This document shows positions 48,067 through 60,115 of a stretch of 64,000 bases of DNA, piece by piece. Made by a program: the position numbers and the translations under genes. The stretch comes from Collybia mongolica. Taxonomy: Eukaryota > Basidiomycota > Agaricomycetes > Agaricales > Clitocybaceae. The notes beneath the pieces were generated by a model. It was given only the letters and a program-made list of their open reading frames with translations. It made no database searches and was not told the DNA's origin. Where the stretch lies: positions 248,001 through 312,000 of the forward strand of contig JAAXNY010000008.1 of assembly GCA_013420905.1 (NCBI GenBank), in the 5' to 3' direction. Within the stretch, counting starts at the first letter, position 1. Each line of letters opens with the position of its first letter.

Positions 48067-51000
48067 TCAAGTAACTTTTTGTTGAAACGCTCGAGTACCC
48101 TCCCTGCGTCCTCGGAGCCTGTCTCCTGTAACGGTGGGGAAGGGGGTATTAGCAGATGGTGCGAAGCATAAGAGCTCGTCACCTACCTTCTGGGCAGTGT
48201 ACTTGGCCACTAGCCACTTGGCATCATAGCGGTGTTTCCAAAAGGAACACTTCCTGTCGTCAGACTCGTGGGCAAGGCCACAGTTGATGCATCGGGAGGT
48301 GTGGGGGCACTTATGACCTGCCGGTGTTGCAAGTCTCGGTGGGGTGGCCTTGGGGGCAGCCTTGCAGCACGCCGCTAGGTCGCGGTGATTGCAGGCATCA
48401 TGAGGTCCGCCGCAGTAGGAGCACAGTTGAGCTCTGAAGGGACAGACCTCCTTGCAGTGGCCAAACCTCCAGCACTTTGTGCAGATAGGGACCCCTATTC
48501 GCTTGTCAGCAGGCAGGATGGTCAAAGACTGGGACCTGAGCATGAAGCTCTTGTTCCGAAGGCTGCGGAGGTGGGTGCCTCCACGAGAATCATAAATGTC
48601 GAAGAACACAGTGCATGAGTCTGACATTTTGGAGTTTCTGACCACGCGGGGGAGCACCCCTTGGTACAGATGGATCGCACCTTTCCATTTGCAGGTTTCA
48701 AGGATAGTCTTGACCTCCAACGGAGTGATGGGAATGGGCTTCCCGGTTTCGTCATATGTGACGGTCGTACCGAAGAAGGGAAAGTTGGGGATGCAGAGGA
48801 AGGTCTTGGAGGACCCGACCTCAACCCATGTCTCTGTATCAGCCCCTCGAGCCTCCTTCGCCTTGGCGTCAAAGAACTGGTAGAGGACCTGGAGATCGTC
48901 TTTGGAAGGCACAGAGTGCATGACGAGGGACAAACCCCCAAGATGGTTCCGTGTTTCCACGATGGCACGGATGGTTCAGCGATTAGAACCAAGAGTACTG
49001 TTGATCATTGGTATAACGGGAGCATTGTCCCAGTACACCGGCAGAGAACACAAAACCACAACTTCTTTCCGAGAGGAACCATGGGTGGTGGAATGCTTCA
49101 CGTTGGCACGAGCTCGTTCAGCGTTTGTGTGGGAGAAGGCAGCCCCGCCCGCAACAATCTGTTGCGCTTGGACGATGGATGCATTGGGAGCCAAGGGGAA
49201 CGACTTGGCCATTTGGACTAGTCCCTCCGCCGTGGCAGCGGTGCCCTTTCTCCTCTTGGAAGGGGGAGGTTGGGGGAGAGAGGCAGCAGCAGCTGCCGTA
49301 GATGCAAACAAGGCTGGGGTCGGCCTAGGGGGGGGAGGCCGAGGCCATCTGGATGACCGAGCCGGGATAAGCTTCCTTTGGGGCCTGCGGAGACCTGCAG
49401 GGTCAGAGGTAACATTGGACGAGTGGGGGGGCCGCTGCCCTGATCCAGGGGGACCGTACTTAGGGGCGGGGGGAGCGTCAGGGGGGAGCTGGCTCCGAAG
49501 GCTGTTGATGACCTGTTGTAGGGCGGCAACTTGAGAGGTCCCATTGGCAACATGCCGGATGAGGCCGATTTCAGAGGCCGAGTATATGACCTGGAGGAGC
49601 TCAGTGGCAAAGGTGTCAGTGAGGTGTGCAGGGACGCGATGAAAGGGGGCTCCTGGGCTATAAGTGTGCTGATGCTATGTAATGTAATCCCTCACACACA
49701 CACACACCAAACCTAACAATCAACACACGAACAGTAGGAATCGCCTGTTTTGAGTTCGGGTTCAAGTGCTTAGAAGCACTAAGCTTTGAATAGTACTAGC
49801 CAAAGCCCTTTCCAATGATCTCTCAACAGGTTTGATTTAGACAAAAGCTTCAACACAGGTTCAAAAACCTGCTAGGTATATTTATAATATCTCTCGATCC
49901 AATAGACTGAGTACCAAGTGTACGTTCAATTATTAATGATCCCAAGCGGATCTATAAGTCCAAGCAACTTATCAAACAATACAGTGCCAAGTGCACTAAG
50001 GCCAAGTGCCTAGTAATTCCAACGGACAATACGGTACTAAGTTCCAAGTGAACTAAGTTTCTTTAATTCTGTAGTTCTTCAATCAATTCCAATCTAGACA
50101 CGTTGAAGCAATCTGATCCTTAATTCGGGCACGCAATAGTGTTTTAACAAATGTGATTTGTATACTCTATAGTTGCGCGAAGTGGGGGCAAGATTCCTTG
50201 CCTTAGCGCTACTTATCTACAGTCTATTTATAGTGTACAAACTAAATATCATACGGAATTGTAAATTTTACACGGAACCGCGCTCCCGCGCGCCAAGGAT
50301 CTGTATTCAATGCTGATGCGTCCTCTACAACTTGGTGCGCGCGCCATGCATGCCAATTACGCCGTTTACTGGTTACTTATCAAATATTGAAAGAGCTGGC
50401 TAAACTCTTATCAAGTCGCGACCGCACGCTCCGTTATTTAAAACAGTGCGGCACTGTCATTTACTCCTCCTGATTGTCCCGGTTGCTATTCACGGGGTCC
50501 CGTTGCTTCCAGTAGTTAACACCAAGTACCCCTGACTAGGATCGGGTTGTGCAAGTCCCGAATTTACAATTACTTCTCCTATTAATGATGATCCCCGGAC
50601 TAATGATATCATACTACAACGGTTACTTATGAACTAAGACACCGAGGTTGTAACCGGGCATGGTGAATAGGACTAATAATAGACCGTACTCATAGTCCTC
50701 TGTACTGATAGTGTATTATCCATTAGACTAGTTCACTCTGATTAGCCGTCTTGGAGCTCGACTCTAATCCTTTATTACTGTTTACTTGGTTATTAGAAAT
50801 GATACTAATAGCCTTACTTGTCGACTTTACAAGTGCAAACAATTTCGGGCCCTATCAGCAATATCCCTTTTCAGTCCAGAGGTTCATAAGCTCTGTTGTG
50901 TTGTGGAGTGATGAGGTAGCCGCCTGGACGTCCACCTCCACCAATTCTTTCGAACCAGTTGGGAGGAAGGCATCAGCAGGGTCATCAAAGCTCTCCTGGA

Positions 51001-51331
51001 AGGAGTTCATCTCCACCCCCTCCAAGGTTTCCTCTCAGTCCTGGGGGGGTGGGGCTGGGGCTTTGCCTTTGGCAGACAACAGTGTAATGGTGTCGTCGTC
51101 TGCCGCAGTGTCCATCGGAGTGGAGGAATCCGCCTCCGATGCAGGTGCAGGCGTGGGTGGTCAAAAGAAGACCCGTTGTGCAATAGTAGGGAGGCCTGGG
51201 GGTCTCTGAGGAGTTGTGCTCCTGGATGGAGCAGGGGAGGAGGACCCACGAAGATAGTCGCGAATGTCCGGCAGTTTCAAGGCGCGTTCCGCCGATCGCT
51301 GGGATTGGCCGGGTGGATTGTCTTTGCCCAT
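48067..51331 (-). pseudogene. LINE ORF1 (gag-like, three CCHC knuckles), interrupted
   Basis: The proposed start is ATG 51331 (MGKDNPPGQSQRSAERALKL). In-frame stops lie near 51170 and 51040. The frame ...GPKLFAL stops at the inserted LTR (50832) and resumes as IAQEPPFIASLHTS at 49662. A frame change follows, then a possible coiled coil (VAALQQVINSLRSQL), a Pro-rich region and a central domain (48960 onward). Zinc knuckles are CTKCWRFGHCKEVC (about 48490), CSYCGGPHDACNH (about 48420) and CINCGLAHESDDRKC (about 48280). Stop at 48067. This is the RNA-binding protein of the LINE; inactive here. Confidence 0.82.
49667..50831. mobile_element. Probable solo LTR inserted in LINE ORF1
   Basis: About 1,165 bp with TG...CA ends (TGCTGATGCT ... 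CTTTACA), flanked by AGTG or AAGTG on both sides (49662-49666 and 50831-50835). Removing it and one duplicate restores continuous LINE ORF1 reading (FAL to IAQEPP). It contains no open frame of note. A CA dinucleotide run is at 49694-49708. The short duplication fits an LTR retrotransposon, but no second LTR or internal region remains. Confidence 0.65.
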
Positions 51332-51456
51332 GTCAGAGGCATGGGGCTTGGTTGGTAGAGTGTTATCGGGGGTGATCTAGGGCAGCAGGGTGTGTAGAAC
51401 GACGATGACAACTACGACGGTGGCTGTGCACGTCGTGGTAACAAGTCAAGAAGCGA

Positions 51457-51485
51457 TGAAACCCCCCCCTTCTGGGTGCACAGTG
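51457..51485. mobile_element. Right terminus of second CACTA-like element
   Basis: It ends GGGTGCACAGTG at 51485, matching the right end of the element at 20681-24255 (CCAGGTGCACAGTG). It lies directly inside Gypsy-2 LTR sequence. The following ATA would be one copy of a 3-bp target duplication; the other side was not found. Confidence 0.6.
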
Positions 51486-51689
51486 ATATATGTAATGGTC
51501 CAATAAGCATAGATAAGCATTGTTTATGCTATTGGTCACCTAGATAAGAGAATTAGTAATGGTGAGAAATGAAGTACATATATGTGGAATCTGAAGATAA
51601 GAGTTGGCCAATGTTGGCAAACATGCATAAGCAGTAATATGTAAAGAAGAAAAAGATAGATAGGATGTGCAATAAGGGAATTTGTAACA
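51486..51689 (-). repeat. Gypsy-2 LTR, truncated by CACTA insertion
   Basis: It aligns with part of the Gypsy-1 LTR (33840-34067), including GTCCAATAAGCATAGATAAG, AAGAAAAAGATAG and GGGAATTTGTAACA at its internal boundary. The outer part is missing at the CACTA end. Confidence 0.75.
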
Positions 51690-52625
51690 TTACCCCTTTT
51701 CTATCCCTGAAGCATCCCAGCTTCAGAAATCAATTGGTTCTCCTGTCATGTTGGCTATGGCTTTGGGAAAATCATAAGGGTCATCTATTCCATCATCTAC
51801 ATCCTCTTGTTCATCTCCATTCCTTCTCCAATTGCAATAATATCCCACTGTTTGGGGTTTTGGCCTTTCAGGACATTGTATGTAGTTGTGTCCAGGGGCA
51901 GGTTGATGGCATGCTGAACAGTGGTACTTTTTGCAATCCAGAGTTGCATGTCCAAACTTGAGACATTTGGAACACATGATGTTTTTCTGGAGAATTTGGT
52001 GTTCCATTTGGCTGAGGTCAATAGGTTTTTCTTGACTCCTACATGACTAAGGGGGTTCATTGTGCATCAGATGGGCTTAGGCTTTGGGGACTTCTTCTTC
52101 TTGATGGCTGCTTTGATACCTTTCCAACCAGTTAAATATTTAAGTGATTCCATATTCTGAACCACATTTGCTGGACTAGGGGTGGGAGATTGTGGGGGTG
52201 AGGTAGATGGTTCCCCAAAAGGTGGGATTGGAAGCGGTTCAGGTTGGTAAATAGGGGAATTGGGAGCAGATGGTATTGGTGTGGGAGGAGGTGATGTTTG
52301 GATTTCTTTGTCAACATTAATGGTCCCTTCATTCAACTCTGTGGGTGTTGAAGGTGTGGAGGTGGGGAGTCAAATTCCATCTTGGGGTAATGGAATGATG
52401 TCTTCTAACATTCAAAACTCCTGTGTATCAACTAACTCTTCTGTGATTGGTCTATGGCTTGGCTAATGTTGGCTGTTTGGTTGTATAACATGTCCCAAAT
52501 TTCTAAGTATTTTTCAACCAGTTTAATGAGTTCATTGTAGGGTGGTTTGTCAAATGTTTCGATCATTTGTATGTGATGTTCTTCATGCATGAACCATGAT
52601 AGGAATTCTGATAATGCATGATCTT
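51690..52625 (-). pseudogene. Gypsy-2 third ORF fragment (zinc knuckles)
   Basis: The homologue of the Gypsy-1 third ORF. The N-terminal part (about 52600-52450) has WFMHEEHHIQMIETFDKPP and MLYNQTANISQAIDQ. Next is a Pro-rich segment (52336-52067), then CSKCLKFGHATLDC and CSACHQPAPGHNYIQC (51990-51880), ending near 51710 just before the purine tract. Frame changes break it. No pol sequence is present; the element is truncated near 52625. Confidence 0.7.
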
Positions 52626-52922
52626 TCGAGTCAATTCAAGCTGTTCTTGAGATGCGATATTGACAATTCTGGCTTGATCAACACTTTAAAAGTCAGTTCG
52701 GCGCCGGAGATACAACGCTCATACATATCTATATAAAGACTCGTAACCACTCCCTCATGACTGACACGTATCAAAAGCAACGACAATTGTGTTTTTATTA
52801 GACGGGCCGGTTACCAGTCTAGCTCATATCATGATCGAAAGCTGTGTGTTGTTCAGCAGCTAAGTATGGCCTAAGTAGGGTCCGGATTCGATGATGGCTT
52901 CAGAATTACACTACCCGCAGCC
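52626..52922. other. Upstream region of the F-box gene
   Basis: Non-repetitive sequence containing CTATATAAAG at 52729-52738, which could serve as a TATA-like element. No coding exon seen. Confidence 0.4.
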
Positions 52923-54836
52923 ATGTCCAGCGCCAACCTCAACAGCGATATATTTTCGCATCTCCTTTCTTTCGTCTCCTCTCCCCGCGACCTGCTCGCC
53001 GCTAGCCTCACGAACCGTGAACATTATGCTCTCGCAGAGCCAGAGCTCATCTACTGCTCGATTCGATGCCGTCTCGAAAATAACGCCGTTTGGGAACACC
53101 TAATCGCGAATCCGGTCTTTGCATCGCGCGTGCGCGAGCTCGAGATCCAATGGGAGAACGTTTCTGGATTTGGGCCCTTGGAAGAGAGAGAGAAATTGCC
53201 TGGGGAACAGTTCAACTCAGAGGGCGGATCCAGATGGCTGACAAATGAAGAAATCATCGCACGGCATTCTACTAGTCTGGAGCAGATTGAAAATCTGAAC
53301 GTCTTTTGATAGAGGCCCTCCGTTCGTTGGTCAACCTCGAAAAGTTCACCTGGGATCGGTGGGTGCCGGTTATTAATCAAGGAATCGAGATCCCACAAAG
53401 CCTCGTTGAATTTGAGGAGGATCGCGTCCCGGGGTCATATCAAGAGGACGTCTGGACCACCCTCACGAACTACACACAGATCCAAAAACTGAAAGTCGTT
53501 GACCTTGGGTGCCACAATGCAATCGTACTGGATCCTCTCAGTATATACGACAGTATGGTGTGTTTTAAGGCCTTCTTTTGGTCACTCGGCGTTAACTTTT
53601 GCCTCCCAGATATTCACCATTAGAAATCTCAGGCACGTGGACCTCAAGATATATTATTCACCAGCCAACGATAGCGAGGGTGCAGGGGCGGAGGGAAACG
53701 GGGATGATGGTGGAGACAAGCTACTCCCTGGAAGAGTCGATGTTGAGCGTCTCCGGGAGCTCCTCCTGAGATCCCCTAATCTTGAGGCCAGACACTCTTC
53801 AACTTTCGTCTCCCTCCTGCTGAACATCTTGACGAACACAGCACCTTGCGTTGGCGATCATAGACCGCGATTTCTATCACGATCACGGCGGCAACCCATT
53901 CACGGATATCACTCCCATTATCTCGGCGGCACATTGGCCACCCCTTTCTTATATGAGGCTTTCCGACGTCACCGTCGACGACGAGGTCATGACCAACTTT
54001 CTCAATCAACACCAGAGTCTCCGGGGAATCACATCCTTCCTATCTCTTTCGGAAGACGACCTCCCCAAGCTTCCGTTCTCCCTAAATGAGTTAGAACTGC
54101 ACAAGAATTTCCTTCCAAACGTCGAAACCGTAGACCTGGTACCAGAACTCGCGAGGTCTATCCTGAGAGCTCTGAGTCGTCCCTCGTTTATTCAATCCAT
54201 CAGCACCATCGAGCCATGTGACTGGGATGCCGCAGAGGACGAATTGGAAGAGTACATTTCTTCCCTTGACGATACTTGGGGGACGCCCGCGGGGGCAGAC
54301 ACGGATGATGAGAATATCCCCTCCCTCGATGATACTTGGGGGTCGCCTGCGGGGAGAGATTCCGGGGGTGAAATTGTCAACATGAATTTGCTTCGAGGGC
54401 TGCCGAACCTGCGTTCGCTGAGGGTGAAAGACGTGCGGAGCTTGGCACAGTTGGAGAAACTCGCAAAGGCTGCACCAGGGCTTGAGGACATCTGCTTTAC
54501 TGGACGGTCTCTAGATGCTCTCGTGAGTATTTTCCAACTCTTGGATTGCGGTCAGTCGATCATCTTCATATATATTTGTATCCTTAGCGAAATCCATGGA
54601 ATCCGCACACCGAGTTACTGCCGTACATTTCGAAGTGGCCGCGTCTTGCTGTTTTCATGGGGGTGTCGCTGTGGCCGAGCAATGCATCGATTTCGGGAGC
54701 CTTGTCGGTCGCTGAGGATATTGTGGCGGTGTGTCCGAACTTGCGAGAAGTTTCCTGGTGGGATGGGGCGATTGCTGTGTTGGTGAGGGGCGAGAGCGGC
54801 TCGGTGGAGTTGGAGTTAGAAAACGGTTTGGTGTAA
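52923..54836 (+). CDS. F-box / leucine-rich-repeat-like protein, possibly frameshifted
   Basis: The ATG at 52923 begins MSSANLNSDIFSHLLSFVSS. Residues 5-50 resemble an F-box (LNSDIFSHLLSFV...DLLAASLTNREHY), which would bind Skp1 in an SCF ubiquitin ligase. Later LRR-like segments follow (IFTIRNLRHVDLKI, LLRGLPNLRSLRVKDV, CPNLREVSW). Introns inferred: 53553 to about 53609 (GTGTGT...CCCAG), a short one near 53805-53840, and one from 54523 to about 54582 (GTGAGT...CTTAG). The frame ends with TAA at 54834-54836. Near 53297 the frame changes from ...EQIENLN to LIEALRSLVNLEKFTW with no room for an intron, so a 1-base indel or sequencing error may have broken the gene. An internal repeat of SLDDTWG(T/S)PAG occurs twice. 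Confidence 0.7.
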
Positions 54837-56171
54837 TCAGGATTGTAATGTTGAGCGAGTTGTGATTCTTCTGGTTTGCATATCCTCATGTCCCCTGAGC
54901 CTCTAGAGAGTTTCTAAATAAGGAATTAACGGGGGACGGTGCAAAAAAAAAAATCAGTCTCCTATGTTGCCTGTCATTGGTGCTTGGCCATAAGTGGTCC
55001 TCCACCAGTCTATTTCAACAGACCAAACGAGTCAATCCTTGTTTCCGTTGTTCTAAATCGTACCCTTTGATATTTCGGATGCACTGTGCATTGGACCCCG
55101 AGCTTCTCGAAGAGTATGAGATGGCCTAGAGTCCTCGCAGAAACTTGTGCTCGCCTGCTACGCTCTTACACGTTATGACTCTCGGTATAGGTTTGACCCA
55201 TTTCTGTTTCGTCCATTAGTGACGAAGCGTCCACCAAAATCTTGTGGGAGTGTAGTTGGTGAAGGAACAATCTTCCATTCCACGTTGCCGGGCGGGCCAA
55301 CTACACTTTTCGGCGGCCCCCAACCTGTCCTTCTCACTCTGCACGGCATTTGATTCTAATCTACCCCGTGACTATGGACGCCAAGTTCGCGCTTTTCACC
55401 ACAGAAGACCCGCCGGCGCGTGTGTGCCGGGAGATTCAGGAAAGTTCGTACCTGCGTGGGGCCAGTGAATAATCCCGTTACGGATGTTGTTTGCTGATGG
55501 ATTCCGGCATTGGGAGTATGAAGAATTTGATATGCGGATGTATGGTGGAAGAATAACATTTGGTTCATTCATGGACGTCCTGAAGCAAAAACGTCAGAGG
55601 ACGCCCTTGACTTCTCCTGGCAAATTTGAGGGCGTTCAGGCAGGGCAAGGGTCAAGCATTGATCAACGACCACAGAAGTCGGTCTTATTAGTATCCATTA
55701 GATTTTAGTGTGGGGGCGTCATGTTGGGTGGGCGTCTGCCAACTTTTTCACGCTCTCGTGAGGAGGTGTTAACGGTTGAAATTTCCGTCCTAGCCTTCAA
55801 AGTTTGATGTTAAACGTTGAATATGTTTTCAAGTCATGCCCAGAAGCTTGAGGATAGTGTGCTTGCTGCTGTAATCTTAGATGATTAGTTTGATCTTTGA
55901 CACGCGACAGATACCGACTTACTGTTCTGCAAAGTTCTTGTTATTCAGCCGCAGCTGTATGCAACATGCACAACGTTCAAGTTCAATCTCGAGCCCTGAG
56001 CGGGTTTAAGCTTGGCGCATACTGGTGGGCGGGCCGGTCGGAACGCGGTCGGAACATGTTTGTACTTGTTTGAGGTAGGCGACTCCGCGAACCGCCGGAA
56101 ACGTATGAAGCTCGGAGTAAAAGTTTGGGGTGCCAGCCTTTACCCTCATCGTTCCATATTCCTTTTTTATC
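54837..56171. other. Intergenic, nothing recognised
   Basis: 1.3 kb between the F-box gene and PDA1. Short open frames show no family. An A run lies at 54943-54952. The right part should contain the PDA1 promoter. Confidence 0.4.
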
Positions 56172-57675
56172 ATGGCTTCACTGGTCCGCGCTCGTATTCC
56201 TCGTAGACTTGTAAGTAAAATGTTATATCTATATCTATTTCACAGTAAAGGTAATAATCCTTGCAGCCCCTTGGTCTACGCGCCATTCAAACATCGGCCG
56301 ACACGACACAGCTCGCGGACGGCGCTGACCACTCAAAACCATTCACGGTCAAACTTCACGAAGATTCCTTCCGGTCCTACCTATGTGAAAAGCCAGACCT
56401 CGACGTTGAGGTCACAAAAGACCAGCTGTTGTTGATGTACAGGCAGATGCAAACGATGCGTCGAATGGAAATGGCAGCAGACGCCCTTTACAAAGCGAAG
56501 CTCATTCGTGGTTTCTGTCATCTGGCTATTGGACAGGTGCGTGTTGAAAATGTTTAAACGTGGCCACGGCTAAGATTCTCCACAGGAAGCTGTTTCGGTT
56601 GGACTCGAACACGGTATTGTCCCCGATGACCGGGTCATTACAGCTTACCGATGCCATCCGTTCGCCGTGCTACGCGGAGGCACCATCACCGGCGTCATGG
56701 GCGAGCTTTTGGGACGTCAGAAGGGCATGTCGCACGGAAAGGGAGGCTCCATGCACATCTTCACGCCGTCGTTCTTCGGAGGCAATGGAATCGTAGGGGC
56801 ACAGGTTCCTATCGGCGCTGGCGTCTCATTTGCTCAAAAATATATGGGCGAGAAAAACGCAACGTTTGCTCTGTATGGTGATGGTGCTAGCAACCAGGGT
56901 CAGGTGTTTGAGGCGTTCAACATGGTATGTCGTCATACATATTCATTATCTTTTGCTCACTATTCAGCAGGCCAAGCTATGGAATCTTCCTACCATCTTC
57001 ATCTGCGAAAACAATAAGTACGGAATGGGAACGTCTGCTGAACGCAGCTCTTCCAATACCGAGTACTTCACTCGTGGTGACAAGATCCCAGGTCTCCAAG
57101 TCAACGGCATGGACATTATCGCCACCAAGCAAGCTGTCAAGTTTGCTAGGAAGTGGGCTGTGGAAGATCAGAGGGGTCCCCTGCTCCTCGAGTTCGTCAC
57201 CTACCGTTACGGTGGTCACTCGTATGCTATTCTCTCGATTCATCTTCCATATCAATGCTAACGTCTCTCCAGTATGTCTGACCCCGGAACCACATACCGT
57301 ACCCGTGAAGAGGTCCAGAGGATGCGAAGCACCCAGGACCCCATCCGTGGTCTTCAAAAATACATCGAGGAGTGGGGTCTTGCAACTGAGCAGCAGCTCA
57401 AGGTCAGTGCCGTTACTATTATTTCATGGCGCTTGCTAATGTGGCGTGTTTCATCAGCAACTCGATAAGGAGGCGAAGGCTGAGGTCGATGCCGCTGTTC
57501 AGGAGGCTAAGGCTTCACCTGAGCCCCACGTCAAGGATCTATGGACGGATATTTACTTTAAGGGCACTGAGCCCCCAACCATGAGGGGTAGGGAAAAGGA
57601 GGAGGTATGTTCTGTCTCGCGCAACCTTTATAGCTCGCCGTTGCTTACCCACGCCAACAGGTCCACCGTTACTAG
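56172..57675 (+). CDS. PDA1: Pyruvate dehydrogenase E1 component, alpha subunit (mitochondrial)
   Basis: It catalyses thiamine-diphosphate-dependent decarboxylation of pyruvate in the mitochondrial pyruvate dehydrogenase complex, with the E1 beta subunit. Exons: 56172-56210, 56267-56536, 56586-56924, 56971-57221, 57273-57402, 57458-57604, 57661-57675 (396 codons plus stop, divisible by three). The N terminus [13 protein letters not shown] is a basic presequence, cleaved after import. Motifs: [27 protein letters not shown] ... [10 protein letters not shown] (the GDG...NN thiamine diphosphate and Mg site); [20 protein letters not shown], the phosphorylation-loop region with the conserved regulatory serine. 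Length is close to that of fungal orthologues. The acceptor of intron 3 could be three bases upstream, adding one Gln. The last exon is only 15 nt (VHRY). Intact housekeeping gene. Confidence 0.96.
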
Positions 57676-58159
57676 GTACCTACACTAGGTCATATTTCGC
57701 TGTTGTTTTGATAGAATATAATTCACATTCGCATTTTATAAATGCTAATCCCGCCATCTTCTATTCTAAGATCATTAAGTCGGCACGAAACGTAGCGTGC
57801 ATTAAGGCCGCCTTAGCTACGTAAGGTCCAACCTCGGTGAAATCTTGTTCCCCTGGTGGAGTCTTCCTTGACTTGAGCAATTTTCCGACTGGACATCCCG
57901 AGTTCCAAAAATAACTGTATAAGCAGCGTGTGAAGCCGTCGTCGATCAGAGGCTTCTTTGAGTGGAGTTCCTGGGAGTTACGAACCTGTTTCTTCATCGA
58001 CAGCGTGTAGGTATGTATATGACCCGAGTGGAAGTCGCCTTTGACCTTTCCCAAGTGCCCCGAGGTTGTCCCGCTGAAAAGTTCCTTGACAGCTTCGCCA
58101 GATTAATAACTATTACGGACGTTTTGGGGCACGCTTTCTGGGTATAAAAGAACGGCAAT
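57676..58159. other. Intergenic between PDA1 and GH5 gene
   Basis: It holds the PDA1 3' region and the promoter of the endoglucanase. TATAAAA at 58143-58149 lies just 5' of the ATG at 58160, so if it is a TATA box the 5' UTR is very short or the ATG at 58193 is used. Confidence 0.45.
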
Positions 58160-60115
58160 ATGGGAAGGAAGACGCAAGTGGGAACCTTTCTAATGGTCAA
58201 AACTATCCTTTCGTTGCTTGCCCTGCTGGGCTCTGCCTGGATCGCACAGCCCAAGATTATCTATGCCGGCGTGAATGAGGTGAGCTCTTGGCCTTCTCGT
58301 CACGTACATGGCGAGCCGAAGCTTGACGCTGACACGGTTACATTGCAGTCAGGCGGGGAGTTTGGCGTGTTCGCACCCGTCGACACACCCGGGTTTGGTC
58401 TGCCCGGACGGTTTGGCGTCAATTATGCGTTCATCAACAAGGTGCCGCCCCGCTTCGTGGTTTCTATGTGACTTGATTATGTGCTGAGTGATCGGTGTAG
58501 ACGACGGTCGACATCTTTGTCGACCAGGAGAAGATCAATTTCTTCCGTGTCACTTTCCTCATGGAACGGATGTGTCCCCTCTCGTTTGGGCTTGGCAGCC
58601 GGTTCAACGAGACCGTGCGTTTCCCATCATTGTTATCGAGCGTAGCTGACCCTTTGCTGTGTGACTGGTGTGTTTAGTATTTTAGCGAATTTGCGGATGC
58701 AATTAACCACATCACCGTGACGAAGGGTGCATACGCCCTGCTTGACCCACACAACTACATGCGATACAAGTAGGTTTTCACATTGGGCTGTGTTAACGAA
58801 GCGCACTTTTGGGTGCTGAACGTGATTCACACAGTGACCCATCGATGCAGCCGTTCACGGGTAGCGTACGATGATTTTCTCCCTGTCCGCTTCCAAAGTC
58901 TGACCGATGGCATGCAGATTATTGGAAACAGCTCCGACCCCACGGCGGCGACCACCCGGCAGTTCCGTGCATTCTGGCAGGAGCTCGCGCGCCGGTTCGT
59001 CAACAACCCCAAGGTCGTCTTTGGGATCAACAACGAGCCGCATACTATGGTGCGTCCTGTGTTTATGCGCATTGAGTAATCCGTGTCATGTGTGGCGTGT
59101 TTCCCTCGTAGCCTACGGAACTCGTCCTAGCGAACGACCAGGCGGCGATCGATGGTATCCGCGCCGCGGGCGCAAAACAGCTCATCCTTGCGCCAGGTAA
59201 CGGGTTCACGGGCGGCCATTCGTGGACGCAACGCACCGGGGCGGGCGACGCCCCCTCGAGCGATTTTATGAATAAGCTTGTGGATCCGCTCAAGAATACG
59301 GCGATCGATGTGCATGAAGTGAGTGTTTTCGCGTTTCGTATACTGCATTATGTTTGACTTTCATCTGTCTTTCTACAAGTACCTTGGTAGGATCGTTGTT
59401 CGGGTGTACGATGTGCGGGTTCTGATTCTCATTTGGAAGATATCGATTTTTCGGGCCAACATGATGCCTGTACCCAGCCTGGTTCGCGGTTATCTGTTGT
59501 GCATCCTTGTGATCAGGTTACTGATCGGGTCAAATAGCACCGTCGAATCTCGCGGCGTTGACTACGTGGCTTCAAGACAACAACCTCAAGCGAGTGCCTC
59601 ATCCCGATTATCCGCATCTCCCGCTAAAATGCGTGTTCTAATAGGGCAATGATTACCGAATTTGGCGGGGGTAACAATGACGGCTGCTTCCAGGTTTGCG
59701 CTTCTCGAATAACAAGAACACCCGGCTGATATAGAACAATTTCAAGGCTATCGATGAAATGCTGAAATACATGGCGGCAAATGACGTTTATATCGGGTGG
59801 GCGATCTGGGCTGCTGGTCCCCGTACGTCGAGTCATGGTGTTTGGTACTACGACCCGCTGACAGTTCTGTCTTCATTCGTAAGTCTGGGGCACGAATTCT
59901 CCCTGCTGTGGCCCAACGGTGGGAAGTCTGGAACCTGGAGAGGTCAACGTAAATGGTGGACCAAAGTGAGTTGCCCATACACACCAGTGACTTAGGTCTC
60001 GGTTACTGAGAGGCGAATTTCCAGTGGTTTTGATACAGTCTGGGCCAATGTTGTCCGTCCAAACATCCCAACAGGTCTGTACTATGGTCCTTCGAAGTAT
60101 ATCTCCTTGTGCTGA
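58160..60115 (+). CDS. Secreted GH5 subfamily 5 endo-beta-1,4-glucanase
   Basis: It hydrolyses cellulose internally outside the cell. Exons: 58160-58279, 58349-58441, 58501-58614, 58678-58769, 58835-58865, 58918-59049, 59112-59318, 59380-59386, 59440-59481, 59538-59589, 59645-59693, 59747-59822, 59884-59965, 60025-60115 (395 codons plus stop, divisible by three). An ATG at 58193 (MVKTILSLLALLGSAW) would give a cleaner signal peptide. Motifs: AGVNESGGEFG, RVTFLMERMCP, the acid/base Glu in GINNEPHTM, the nucleophile Glu in MITEFGGGNN, GWAIWAAGPLWGT and NSPCCGPTVGSLEPG. There is no cellulose-binding module. Exon 8 is a 7-nt microexon and intron 10 uses a GC donor (59590). The junction at 59481/59538 is less certain. 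All catalytic residues are present. Confidence 0.93.

Larger units (their letters stand above)
43858..51456 (-). mobile_element. LINE (Tad1-like, RNase H-bearing), interrupted by an LTR
   Basis: A non-LTR retrotransposon on the minus strand ending in a 22-base A tail (T run 43858-43879). It is bounded by a 16-bp near-identical duplication, TGAAAACCCCCCCTTC at 43842-43857 and TGAAACCCCCCCCTTC at 51457-51472 (one mismatch). The order is ORF1 (three zinc knuckles), ORF2 (endonuclease, RT, RNase H, C-terminal zinc motif), a 3' UTR and the tail. A 1.16-kb insertion (49667-50831) splits ORF1. Stops and frameshifts make it inactive. A truncated relative lies at 60420-61210. Confidence 0.9.

Noticed and set aside
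59820..59900. Apparent disruption of the GH5 reading frame
   Set aside because: An intron from 59823 to 59883 restores GPLWGTNSPCCG in frame, so the gene looks intact.
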